In this document: piece after piece, positions 6,956 through 15,101 of the stretch
Layout of the letters: each line of letters opens with the position of its first letter
Position numbering within the stretch: the stretch's first letter is position 1
Source: RGIG3077 sp045541475
GTDB lineage: Bacteria; Bacillota; Clostridia; Oscillospirales; Ruminococcaceae
NCBI GenBank assembly: GCA_045541475.1
Contig: JAZQJI010000046.1
Span: 1-57,120, forward strand
DNA: 57,120 bases
Direction: 5' to 3'
Made by a program: the position numbers and the translations under genes
The notes under the pieces: generated by a model
The model's input: the letters and a program-made list of their open reading frames with translations, nothing else
Databases searched by the model: none
Told to the model about the DNA's origin: nothing

Positions 6956-9295
6956 ATGAAACACAATTATTTCAAAAGGTGCATTGCAGCTCTTACCGCG
7001 TGCATTGTTATGGCAACGGGTTTGGCACCTATAACCACTTATGCCGCAGCAAATATTATAAAAAATTCAACTTTCGATAGCGGAACATCGGGTTGGAATT
7101 CTTACAAACAAAGCGGCGGTGCTTGTTCGCTTTACACCGATAACGGCAGGCTTGCCCTTAATATTACATCGGTCGGCAGTGTTAACTACGCCGTGCAGAT
7201 GTATTACGACATAGTGCCGTTGTACCAGAATGGTGTTTATCACTTGAAATATGATATTTCGTGTTCCACAAATCGTTATATCGAAGGCATGATTCAAGAA
7301 AACGGCGATGATTATACCGCTTACACTTGGAAAGGCCTTAACCTTACAACCTCAACACAGACTGTTGATTATACCTTTACCATGACGTCTGAAACAGATA
7401 TCATGGCACGACTTGTATTCAACTGCGGAACGCAGGGTACAAACCTTTCAACACACACTATATATCTTGATAACGTCGTACTTGAACTTGTTGATGACAG
7501 CAATGTTGATTATGGCGATGTCGGGCCGTACGAGCCTTCAATCATGACTAATCAGATAGGCTATAAATCCGATGCTGAAAAAATTGCAGTATTTCGTGAT
7601 GTTACAAACGAAACGCAGTTTTCTGTTATAAATGCAGATACAAAAGCTGTTGTTTATACGGGCAACCTTTACGGACAGACTTCAAACTCAAGTGCTGACG
7701 AAACTGACTGGCTTGGTGATTTTTCTGCCGTTACGCAGGAAGGTAAATATTACATAACCTGCGGTAATCTTGATGATTCATATACTTTTGAAATTGCTGA
7801 TGACGTATACAGCAGCCTTTTGGACGACTCAGTGCGTATGCTTTATCTGCAACGTTGCGGTTGCCAGGTTAACGACAGCGTTTTCGGACACAGAGCATGC
7901 CACACAGGCCAAGCAAAAATTTACGGCACAAACCAAACTATTGATGTAAGCGGCGGCTGGCATGATGCAGGCGACTATGGCAGATATATTGTTCCTGCGG
8001 CTAAATCAGTTGCTGATTTGCTTTATGCTTACCAAGCAAACCCTGCACTTTACAGCGATAATATAGGCATACCCGAAAGCGGAAACGGAATCCCCGATGT
8101 TCTTGATGAGGTTCGTTACGAGCTGGAATGGATGCTGAAGATGCAAAGCGGTACGGGCGGTGTTTATCACAAGGTTACTTGCGCAGATTTTCCCGGTTAT
8201 ATTATGCCCGAGAATGAAACGGCACAGTTGATTGTTACTCCCGTTTCAACAACTGCAACAGCGGATTTTTGTGCTTCAATGGCACTTGCTTATGAGTTCT
8301 ATTATGATATTGACCAGACCTTTGCCAACACTTGTCTTGAAGCAGCCAAAAAAGCTTGGACTTTTCTTGAACAGAATACAAGTCTGATTTTTACAAATCC
8401 TTCAGATATAACAACTGGCGCATATAATGATACAAACGATAATGATGAGCGTTATTGGGCGGCAGCACAGATGTACAGAGCAACGGGCGATAGCAAATAC
8501 TTTACATATTTGCAGAATACTTATGCTCGTACAGGTCTTGATTGGTCAACCGTGGGCGATTACGGAAACATTGCTCTGCTTACTATGGAAGGAATAGACA
8601 CAAGCTCAACAGTCTACAAAAATGCTTTAAGCGCAGTAAAAAAACAGGCAGATAAGTTTGTTACCGCAACAAACAACAGCCCATATGGTGTTGCTATATC
8701 AAAATTTAACTGGGGCAGCAATATGACTGTTGCTAATGCAGGTATTATTCTGGGACTTATGTATCATCTTACAGGTGAAGAATCGTATAATCTTTGCGCA
8801 AATGATAACCTGAACTATCTGCTTGGTAAAAATCCTAACAGCGTTTGTTATGTTACGGGTTACGGTACGGTTTCGCCGCAAAATCCACACCACAGACCTT
8901 CAATGGCAAAGAAACAGGCGATGAAGGGAATGCTTGTAGGTGGTGTAAACTCCAAACTCGAAGACAGCGCTGCTTTGGCTTATCTTGCAAACACACCTGC
9001 TGCAAAATGCTATGTGGATAATTCTGAGAGCTATTCTACAAACGAAATAACAATTTACTGGAACTCTCCGTTGACATATCTTCTTTCGCTAACCGAAACA
9101 GAATATACAGAGGAAGAAATATTAGGCGATGTTAACGTCGATGGTAAATTTGATGTGCTTGATGTAACCATGTTGCAGCATTACATCAACCGAATGGGAA
9201 GTCTTACCGATTGGCAAGCAGGCGATCTTAACGATGATGATATTATAAATACAATTGACCTTGCATTGATGAAGAAAATGCTTATATATGCATAA
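6956..9295 (+). CDS. Cellulosomal GH9 endoglucanase with CBM4/9-like module and dockerin
   Basis: This 779-residue secreted enzyme should cleave cellulose or beta-glucan. Order: signal peptide (1-26), CBM4/9-like jelly roll (about 28-180, opening NIIKNSTFDSGTSGWN), Ig-like CelD_N module (about 187-285), GH9 catalytic domain (about 290-705), C-terminal dockerin (about 715-779). Catalytic features are GGWHDAGDYGRY with paired Asp, NPHHRPS, and the acid Glu in STNEITIYW. The dockerin repeats are GDVNVDGKFDVLD and GDLNDDDIINTID. The ATG at 6956 has GAGGTGG upstream; an earlier in-frame start overlaps that site. The compact 23-base gap suggests cotranscription with the AraC gene. Confidence 0.93.
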   Translation: MKHNYFKRCIAALTACIVMATGLAPITTYAAANIIKNSTFDSGTSGWNSYKQSGGACSLYTDNGRLALNITSVGSVNYAVQMYYDIVPLYQNGVYHLKYDISCSTNRYIEGMIQENGDDYTAYTWKGLNLTTSTQTVDYTFTMTSETDIMARLVFNCGTQGTNLSTHTIYLDNVVLELVDDSNVDYGDVGPYEPSIMTNQIGYKSDAEKIAVFRDVTNETQFSVINADTKAVVYTGNLYGQTSNSSADETDWLGDFSAVTQEGKYYITCGNLDDSYTFEIADDVYSSLLDDSVRMLYLQRCGCQVNDSVFGHRACHTGQAKIYGTNQTIDVSGGWHDAGDYGRYIVPAAKSVADLLYAYQANPALYSDNIGIPESGNGIPDVLDEVRYELEWMLKMQSGTGGVYHKVTCADFPGYIMPENETAQLIVTPVSTTATADFCASMALAYEFYYDIDQTFANTCLEAAKKAWTFLEQNTSLIFTNPSDITTGAYNDTNDNDERYWAAAQMYRATGDSKYFTYLQNTYARTGLDWSTVGDYGNIALLTMEGIDTSSTVYKNALSAVKKQADKFVTATNNSPYGVAISKFNWGSNMTVANAGIILGLMYHLTGEESYNLCANDNLNYLLGKNPNSVCYVTGYGTVSPQNPHHRPSMAKKQAMKGMLVGGVNSKLEDSAALAYLANTPAAKCYVDNSESYSTNEITIYWNSPLTYLLSLTETEYTEEEILGDVNVDGKFDVLDVTMLQHYINRMGSLTDWQAGDLNDDDIINTIDLALMKKMLIYA

Positions 9296-9366
9296 CGTAA
9301 TTAAATATTTGGCGGGGAGAAAATGCGGCAATAATATTGAATTATTGCAATTTTAACCTTTGCGTT

Positions 9367-9408
9367 AAAACCAGAACCTGACTGCAATTTGCGGTCAGGT
9401 TTTGGTTT
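9367..9408 (+). terminator. Terminator of the araC-GH9 unit
   Basis: An 18-bp stem (9368-9385 with 9391-9408) has only two G-T wobbles and a 5-base loop. Its core is AACCTGACTGC/GCGGTCAGGTT. The tail is TTTGT. Confidence 0.75.
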
Positions 9409-9627
9409 GTCTATAAGACAGACAAACTGATATAAACAAATTAATACTGTTGCAGACGAAAAAGTTGATTATAAATAGACTTACTAATTCGTCAGGAGCA
9501 TACACAGGTCGGCTGAGAGTAACATCGCAGATGACTTTTTGTTTTAATATATAGTATGTCTTCTTTACTTTTTTTGAAAATTATGCTATAATGTTTAAGT
9601 TGCAAAAAAATATTGGAGGTTATTATT
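9409..9627 (+). promoter_or_regulatory. Intergenic leader with the tex promoter
   Basis: No gene is visible here. Near its end TTTACT (9564-9569) and TATAAT (9587-9592), preceded by an extended TG, make a plausible promoter with 17-bp spacing. A GCTGAGA string near 9517 recalls a TPP riboswitch but the other conserved parts are missing. Confidence 0.5.
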
Positions 9628-11787
9628 TTGAATATTAACGAAATGCTTGCGCAGGAGTTTAAACTGAAGCAAGAACAGATTGACAATACTATTGCGCTTA
9701 TTGATGATGGTAAAACAATACCCTTTATCGCACGTTACAGAAAAGAAATGACAGGTTCTCTTGATGACCAGATTTTAAGAGAAATATTTGATAGATTAAA
9801 CTATTTGCGAAATTTATTAAAGCGCAAGGAAGAGATTACTAACTCTATAACTGAGCAAGGCAAAATGACAGAAGAAATTCAGCTTGCAATAGATAAAGCG
9901 GTTACTCTTGTTGAGGTTGAGGATATTTACAGACCATATAAACAAAAAAGAAAAACTCGTGGCTCTGTTGCACGAGCAAAAGGCCTTGAACCGCTTGCTG
10001 AAATTCTTCTTGCACAAGATGAAAACACCGTTCCCGAAAAGGAAGCGGAAAGCTTTGTTGTGGAAAGCGATGAAGCGGATAAGTCGGTTGCAACTGTTGA
10101 AGATGCTTTGCAGGGTGCAATGGATATTATCGCTGAGGATGTTTCTGACAATGCTGTGTTGAGAAAATATATAAGAGAAATGTTCTCTCAAATCGGCAAA
10201 ATATCATCAAAGGCTACTGATGAAGAAGCAGAAACCGTTTATAAAACTTACTATGATTATTGCGAAGGTGTTGGCAAAATTGCAGGCCACAGGGTGTTGG
10301 CGCTCGACAGAGGCGAAAAGGAAAACGCTTTAAAAGTTTCTGTGGATATTATTGAAGGTGCCGGCGAAAGAGCCTGCTGTCAAAAATACGTCAAGAACGA
10401 GTCAGCTTGCGGTCAGCTTGTAAAGCTTGCCTGCGAAGATAGCTACAAGCGCCTTATTTATCCTTCGATAGAAAGAGAAATCAGAAGCGACCTTACAGCA
10501 AATGCCTGCGAAGGCGCAATTAAAGTTTTTGGCGAAAACTTAAAACAGCTTTTAATGCAGCCGCCGATTAAAAACAGCGTTACTCTTGGACTTGACCCTG
10601 CATACAGAACGGGCTGCAAAATTGCCGTTGTTGATGGAACGGGAAAGGTGCTTGATACAACTGTTGTGTATCCCACACCGCCGCAGAATAAAATTGAGGA
10701 AGCAAAGAAAAAGCTTGTCGCATTGATAAGAAAGTATAATGTAACTACAATCTCAATAGGCAACGGTACGGCAAGCCGTGAATCTGAAAGCTTTGTTGCC
10801 CAAATGCTCAAAGAAATCCCCGAACAAGTTAGCTATGCAGTAGTTTCGGAAGCGGGAGCTTCAGTTTACTCCGCATCAAAGCTTGCGGCAGAAGAATTTC
10901 CTGAATATGACGTTTCTTTGCGAAGTGCGGTTTCTATTGCAAGGCGCTTGCAAGATCCGCTTGCTGAACTTGTTAAAATAGACCCCAAGGCAATCGGTGT
11001 TGGGCAGTATCAGCATGATATGCCTAAAAAGCGAATGGACGAAGCACTTTGCGGTGTTGTTGAGGATTGTGTAAACAACGTAGGTGTTGACCTTAACACA
11101 GCCAGCCACAGCCTGCTTTCGTATATTTCGGGAATTAATGCAACAGTTGCAAAGAATATTGTAAAATATCGTGAGGAAAACGGCGCTTTTACTGATAGAA
11201 AACAGCTTTTAAAGGTTGCAAAGCTGGGCGCAAAGGCTTACGAACAGTGCGCAGGATTTTTGCGAGTACGTGACGGAAAAAATCCGCTTGATAACACCTC
11301 TGTACATCCCGAAAGCTATGCGGCTGCAAAAATGCTGCTTGAAAAATGTGGTTATACACTTGCTGATATAAATGCAGGTCAGCTTACAGATCTTTCGAAT
11401 AAGGCTTCAAAAACAGGAATAGCACAGCTTGCCGATGAAATTGGTGTTGGTGCGCCTACGTTAAACGACATCATCAAGGAACTTCAAAAGCCGGGACGAG
11501 ATCCGCGTGATGAGCTTCCCAAGCCGATTATGCGCAGCGGCGACGTTATGGAACTTAAAGATCTGACGATCGGTATGGAGCTTGTCGGAACGGTTAGAAA
11601 TGTTATTGACTTTGGTGCGTTTGTGGATATAGGTGTTCACGAGGACGGACTTGTTCACATTTCTCAGATGACAAATCGCTACATAAAGCATCCTATGGAA
11701 GTTGTCAAGGTAGGCGATATCGTTAAGGTTAAGGTACTTGACGTTGATGTTAAACGCAAGAGAATATCACTTACAATGAAAGTATAA
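9628..11787 (+). CDS. tex: Tex/YhgF-type RNA-binding transcription accessory protein
   Basis: This 719-residue protein is a full-length Tex. It begins NINEMLAQEFKLK, with the family's IPFIARYRKEMTGSLDD motif near residue 30. The YqgF-like RNase H fold is at about 310-430 (LGLDPAYRTGCKIAVVD, SIGNGTASRESE), followed by helix-hairpin-helix segments (ISGINATVAKNIVKYR). A C-terminal S1 RNA-binding domain lies at about 645-715 (GTVRNVIDFGAFVDIGVHEDGLVH). The start is an unusual TTG at 9628: GGAGG stands 8 bases before it, while the in-frame TTG at 9613 overlaps that site. Tex binds nucleic acid and affects transcription and ribosome interactions; its exact role is unsettled. Confidence 0.95.
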   Translation: MNINEMLAQEFKLKQEQIDNTIALIDDGKTIPFIARYRKEMTGSLDDQILREIFDRLNYLRNLLKRKEEITNSITEQGKMTEEIQLAIDKAVTLVEVEDIYRPYKQKRKTRGSVARAKGLEPLAEILLAQDENTVPEKEAESFVVESDEADKSVATVEDALQGAMDIIAEDVSDNAVLRKYIREMFSQIGKISSKATDEEAETVYKTYYDYCEGVGKIAGHRVLALDRGEKENALKVSVDIIEGAGERACCQKYVKNESACGQLVKLACEDSYKRLIYPSIEREIRSDLTANACEGAIKVFGENLKQLLMQPPIKNSVTLGLDPAYRTGCKIAVVDGTGKVLDTTVVYPTPPQNKIEEAKKKLVALIRKYNVTTISIGNGTASRESESFVAQMLKEIPEQVSYAVVSEAGASVYSASKLAAEEFPEYDVSLRSAVSIARRLQDPLAELVKIDPKAIGVGQYQHDMPKKRMDEALCGVVEDCVNNVGVDLNTASHSLLSYISGINATVAKNIVKYREENGAFTDRKQLLKVAKLGAKAYEQCAGFLRVRDGKNPLDNTSVHPESYAAAKMLLEKCGYTLADINAGQLTDLSNKASKTGIAQLADEIGVGAPTLNDIIKELQKPGRDPRDELPKPIMRSGDVMELKDLTIGMELVGTVRNVIDFGAFVDIGVHEDGLVHISQMTNRYIKHPMEVVKVGDIVKVKVLDVDVKRKRISLTMKV

Positions 11788-11820
11788 AACTGCATTTTGC
11801 AGAAAATAGCATAAAAACAT

Positions 11821-11858
11821 TTACGGATACCACGCTAAGTGATATCCGTAATTTTTTA
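11821..11858 (+). terminator. Terminator downstream of tex
   Basis: TTACGGATACCAC pairs with GTGATATCCGTAA with one C-A mismatch on the plus strand (a G-U wobble on the minus strand), followed by ATTTTTTATG. It matches the hairpin at 11.93 kb in sequence and orientation, so it may also back up termination of tRNA-Pro. Confidence 0.75.
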
Positions 11859-11916
11859 TGTCGCAATTATGCCGTTGTTGTCTTTATTGCTAAAAATAGA
11901 TGACCAAAAAGGTCGT

Positions 11917-11955
11917 AAAAAACAAAAACGGATACCACGTTAAGTGATATCCGTT
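11917..11955 (-). terminator. Terminator of tRNA-Pro
   Basis: On the minus strand the stem AACGGATATCAC/GTGGTATCCGTT is followed by TTTTTGTTTTTT. It begins three bases past the encoded CCA. It is the third copy of the ACGGATAYCAC hairpin in the window. Confidence 0.85.
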
Positions 11956-11957
11956 AT

Positions 11958-12033
11958 TGGTCTGAGTGACTGGACTTGAACCAGCGGCCTCTACCACCCC
12001 AAGGTAGCGCGCTACCAGCTGCGCCACACCCAG
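11958..12033 (-). tRNA. tRNA-Pro (GGG)
   Basis: The cloverleaf is complete at 76 nt. The acceptor is CTGGGTG/CACTCAG (one G-T), the D stem GCGC/GCGC, the anticodon stem CTACC/GGTAG around the loop TTGGGGT (anticodon GGG), and the T arm GCTGG-TTCAAGT-CCAGT. CCA is encoded. Confidence 0.95.
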
Positions 12034-12048
12034 ATTTCCAACTCGTAC

Positions 12049-12077
12049 ATTATATCATACTAATAATCATTTGTCAA
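12049..12077 (-). promoter_or_regulatory. Promoter of tRNA-Pro
   Basis: A perfect TTGACA (12077-12072) and a perfect TATAAT (12054-12049) with 17-bp spacing lie 16 bases before the tRNA. Confidence 0.9.
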
Positions 12078-12282
12078 CCCCTAAATCGAAAAAAAGGAAA
12101 AAAATTTTTTTTCTGCATTAAGGGATTTTACTGCATAAAATTTGTCGATTTTAATGCTGTTGTATTCTTATTGCTTGGTTTGCGTTCTGTGTTTTATCTG
12201 TGTGATTAGTTTGTTAAGCATACATATTTTTGTTATATTAAGTGCTTCACATAACTATTATCAATGCAATTTGAGAAAAGTA

Positions 12283-12311
12283 TTGACATTTGATGAATAT
12301 TGTGTTAGTCT
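12283..12311 (+). promoter_or_regulatory. Putative promoter of the DMT transporter
   Basis: TTGACA (12283-12288) is followed after 17 bp by the weak -10 TAGTCT (12306-12311). The rest of 12078-12363 holds no recognisable gene. Confidence 0.5.
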
Positions 12312-12363
12312 TAATAACATGAACGAGTTTTATCGTAATAAAGTCTTAAAGGAGATATAATTT

Positions 12364-13308
12364 ATGATAGCAGGTATTATAGCTGGTATTACATGGGCAG
12401 TAGCAACGGTTGTTTTAGGCATTGCTTTGGGAATGACACCGTTTTGCTCAACAGAGCAAGCTGTTTTTTTAGCACCTTTTGTAAGCACATTTTTGCACGA
12501 CGCTTGCTCTGCCGTATGGGCAACCGCCTACAACGGAGTAAGAGGAAATTTAAAGAATGTATGGAAAGCATTTTGCACCAAAAGCGGTAAATGGGTTGTT
12601 GCTGCTGCGGTAATCGGCGGCCCTGTGGGAATGACGGGCTATGTAATGGCTGTAAATTACATGGGTGCTTCCATTGGCGCAGTTGCAAGTGCAATATTCC
12701 CTGCAATTGGTTCGATTTTGGCGTACATATTTTTAAAAGAAAAAATGAAATGGTATCAGTGGGTATTTTTGATATTCACATTAATCGGCGTGTATGGTTT
12801 AAGCTACACCCCTGATTTGAATGTGGAAAACTTCTGGCTTGGCTTGCTTGGCGCGGGAATGTGTGCGTTTGGCTGGGGAATTGAAGCAGTTGTTCTTGCA
12901 AAATGCCTTAAAGATCCTGAAGTTATTGATGAATACGCTTTGCAGATACGTCAGACGACATCTGCTCTTGTTTATGGTGCAATTCTGCTGCCTATTCTTA
13001 AAGGTTGGGGATTTACTGCCGATTTATTCACTTCCGGCACAGGTTGGCTTTTGCCCACAATAGCTATAGCAGGCTTATTTGCTACTGTTTCTTATTTATT
13101 CTACTACAAGGCAATTGCACAAATCGGCGCTTCAAAGGCTATGGCACTTAATGTTACATACTGCGCATGGGCAATTGTATTTACGGTATTAATTCTGCGT
13201 GATACTTCTGTACTGACAGCTCCTACAATAATCTGTTCAATAATCGTTTTGGTTTGCGGAATATTCTCAGCTGCAGATTTTAAAGAAATTCTTTCAAAAC
13301 GTAAATAA
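12364..13308 (+). CDS. EamA/DMT-family membrane transporter
   Basis: This 314-residue protein has about ten hydrophobic segments in two homologous halves, the usual EamA arrangement. Markers are AVASAIFPAIGSILAYIFLKEK near residues 110-130 (split here: helix 4 and the KEK end) and the repeated pattern near the C-terminus (IGASKAMALNVTYC). Such proteins export or import metabolites; the substrate cannot be predicted. AAAGGAGATATAATTT precedes the ATG. It stands alone between tRNA-Pro and its own terminator. Confidence 0.85.
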   Translation: MIAGIIAGITWAVATVVLGIALGMTPFCSTEQAVFLAPFVSTFLHDACSAVWATAYNGVRGNLKNVWKAFCTKSGKWVVAAAVIGGPVGMTGYVMAVNYMGASIGAVASAIFPAIGSILAYIFLKEKMKWYQWVFLIFTLIGVYGLSYTPDLNVENFWLGLLGAGMCAFGWGIEAVVLAKCLKDPEVIDEYALQIRQTTSALVYGAILLPILKGWGFTADLFTSGTGWLLPTIAIAGLFATVSYLFYYKAIAQIGASKAMALNVTYCAWAIVFTVLILRDTSVLTAPTIICSIIVLVCGIFSAADFKEILSKRK

Positions 13309-13317
13309 AACGCATTT

Positions 13318-13346
13318 AAACGCTTTGATTAAACTCAAAGCGTTTT
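13318..13346 (+). terminator. Terminator of the DMT transporter
   Basis: AAACGCTTTGA (13318-13328) pairs with TCAAAGCGTTT (13335-13345), with a short T tail. Confidence 0.75.
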
Positions 13347-13404
13347 ATGCTGTTTAAACAAACTGCAATCGATTATTTTGATTTGCAAAAAATGTGATGT
13401 ATTA

Positions 13405-13433
13405 TTGCAAATCCTTATGTTTTGTGTTATACT
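13405..13433 (+). promoter_or_regulatory. Promoter of the small-membrane-protein/PstS-like unit
   Basis: TTGCAA (13405-13410) and TATACT (13428-13433) have 17-bp spacing. The following 127-base leader shows no clear structure. Confidence 0.6.
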
Positions 13434-13560
13434 AAAGCAAATATGCATGGCTTTGATATTCTTTTAGAAATTCATTCGGATGATTATATATATTTGTTTT
13501 GACTTCAAAAAAACGCTTTGGGTTAACCTTGCGCAATGTAAGCACTAAAGGAGGATTGAC

Positions 13561-13800
13561 ATGATAGGGGAAATCATATTTAATATAATGATTTATTTAA
13601 TGATATTCGGAGTGCCGCTGGCAACGCTGATATGGTTTATTGTTTCATTGATAAAATATTTGACAACACCCGCACAGGAGGTTGAACTGCGTAAAACAAG
13701 AAGAACAATGCTTATATTTTCCGGTGTGCTCACGGCGTTTTTTGCACTTGTAATTGTCGGATTGATTGTGCTTGTAATGATGTCAATTGCCCACATGTGA
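13561..13800 (+). CDS. Small two-TM membrane protein
   Basis: This 79-residue protein has two hydrophobic segments (about 5-33 and 47-76) separated by a charged loop rich in Lys/Arg (VELRKTRRT). GGAGG stands 6 bases before the ATG. I recognise no family. It is the first gene of a tight three-gene unit: the next gene starts 12 bases after its stop and the third 5 bases after that. Coexpression suggests a membrane complex with the PstS-like protein, but function is unknown. Confidence 0.75.
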   Translation: MIGEIIFNIMIYLMIFGVPLATLIWFIVSLIKYLTTPAQEVELRKTRRTMLIFSGVLTAFFALVIVGLIVLVMMSIAHM

Positions 13801-13812
13801 TGAGGTGTTAAG

Positions 13813-13950
13813 ATGAGCGACAGACTTTTTAAAGCTATAATTGCAGCAGTTACAATTCTTGGTATGTTAAGTGTTGTGGCACTTGTTGTGTATACATACT
13901 ATCTGCATGAGGATTGTTCAATCATCTCCTATATAGCAAACGGAAGGTGA
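13813..13950 (+). CDS. Very small single-TM protein
   Basis: This 45-residue frame begins MSDRLFKAIIAAV, contains one strong transmembrane segment (about 7-30) and ends HEDCSIISYIANGR. A GAGGTG site lies 7 bases before the ATG. Its stop is 5 bases before the PstS-like start codon, and its 3' end carries that gene's GGAAGGTGA site. It is easily missed by gene finders because of its length. Coding is supported by the ribosome site and the tight packing; function is unknown. Confidence 0.65.
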   Translation: MSDRLFKAIIAAVTILGMLSVVALVVYTYYLHEDCSIISYIANGR

Positions 13951-13955
13951 TTGAT

Positions 13956-14909
13956 ATGAAGTTACATAAACAAATTGGGTTAATTGCTTTGCTTATCGGT
14001 GTATTTGCAGGTTTTGACCTTGCCGTTTACAATGCGATTACAAAGCGATATATCGACAACACAAGCGAGGCTATGCAGGCAAAATCAATTGAGCTTGATA
14101 AATATCTTCCGTTTGTGAGTGATACCGAAATAGTAAGGATTGATTCAACGCTTACCCTTTCGGGCGATTTGCCCGTTGTTGATGGGGCGGCGGCTCTTTA
14201 TCCTGTGTTTTCTGCGTTTGTTGACGCAACCTACCCCGAAAACAGCGTTTCGTTTGATGGCGAAAACTTTACCGCAGATAGTGCATTGCAATATACCAAT
14301 ACAAGGGGTGCGTATAAATCCATTGTTGATGGTGATGCTGATATAGTATTCTGCGCAAAGCCATCAGAAGAACAGCTTGATTATGCTGCGCAAAACGGTG
14401 TGGAGCTTGAATTGGTGCCAATTGGCTGCGAAGCTTTTGTTTTTATAGTAAATGCGGATAATCCCGTTGATAATCTGACAATAGATCAGGTTAAAGGGCT
14501 TTATTCGGGTGAATTTACAAGCTGGTCGCAGGTTGGCGGAGATAATTATTTTGTTGATGCCTTGCAGAGAAATGAAGGCAGCGGAAGCCAAACCGCCATG
14601 CTGTCATTCATGAACGGGCAGGAAATGAAAAGAAATCCCCTTGGATTTATGGGCAGAGCAATCGGATTTTCTTTCAGATACTATGTTTCGGGAATTGTTG
14701 AAAACGGCGAGGTGAAAATGCTTTCTCTCAACGGCGTTTATCCGAGTAAGGAGAATATATCAAACGGTACTTACCCAATTGTAAGCAATTTTTACGCCGT
14801 GTACCGAAAAGATAATAATAACGAAAATATTGATATTTTGCTTGATTGGATTTTATCGCCACAGGGTCAACAAATTGTTGAAGAAAGCGGTTATGTTCCG
14901 CTTGGGTGA
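13956..14909 (+). CDS. Membrane-anchored PstS-like substrate-binding protein
   Basis: This 317-residue protein has an uncleaved-looking N-terminal helix (about 7-27) and a PBP-like domain of the phosphate-binding PstS superfamily. Markers are LPVVDGAAALYPVFSAF, YSGEFTSWSQVGG, RNEGSGSQTAML and the C-terminal LDWILSPQGQQIVEESGYVPL. These follow the PstS layout, including the Gly-Ser-rich ligand loop. No PstC, PstA or PstB is nearby and there is no lipobox. It may therefore be a sensor or a partner of the two small membrane proteins instead of a transport component. I chose the ATG at 13956 for the GGAAGGTGA upstream. Confidence 0.8.
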   Translation: MKLHKQIGLIALLIGVFAGFDLAVYNAITKRYIDNTSEAMQAKSIELDKYLPFVSDTEIVRIDSTLTLSGDLPVVDGAAALYPVFSAFVDATYPENSVSFDGENFTADSALQYTNTRGAYKSIVDGDADIVFCAKPSEEQLDYAAQNGVELELVPIGCEAFVFIVNADNPVDNLTIDQVKGLYSGEFTSWSQVGGDNYFVDALQRNEGSGSQTAMLSFMNGQEMKRNPLGFMGRAIGFSFRYYVSGIVENGEVKMLSLNGVYPSKENISNGTYPIVSNFYAVYRKDNNNENIDILLDWILSPQGQQIVEESGYVPLG

Positions 14910-15043
14910 GTAATGATATGCATTAAACGCCTTGCAAACAAACACATGGCATTGTGTGCAATTATATGCGCATATTGATTTTATCATCATCAGAATTTCT
15001 TGCGAATATAATTTCATCTTTTGGGAAAATATATATAACAACG

Positions 15044-15070
15044 GGCTGTGCAAAAAGCGCAGCCTTTAAT
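15044..15070 (+). terminator. Weak terminator or leader hairpin before the PTS gene
   Basis: GGCTGTGC (15044-15051) pairs with GCGCAGCC (15057-15064) around AAAAA, followed by TTTAATTAT. It lies 38 bases before the PTS start. It could end the PstS-like transcript or act as a leader structure. No RAT-type antiterminator box is evident. Confidence 0.45.
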
Positions 15071-15101
15071 TATAGTATATATTTTTACGGAGGATATTTT
15101 T

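Noticed and set aside
9500..9560. TPP riboswitch-like GCTGAGA string upstream of tex
   Set aside because: The second conserved block (CTGATC, ATGCCAGCG) and a matching stem are missing, and tex has no link to thiamine. Judged coincidental.
12142..12360. 72-residue frame before the DMT transporter
   Set aside because: It spans the promoter of the transporter and has no ribosome site; composition is that of AT-rich spacer.
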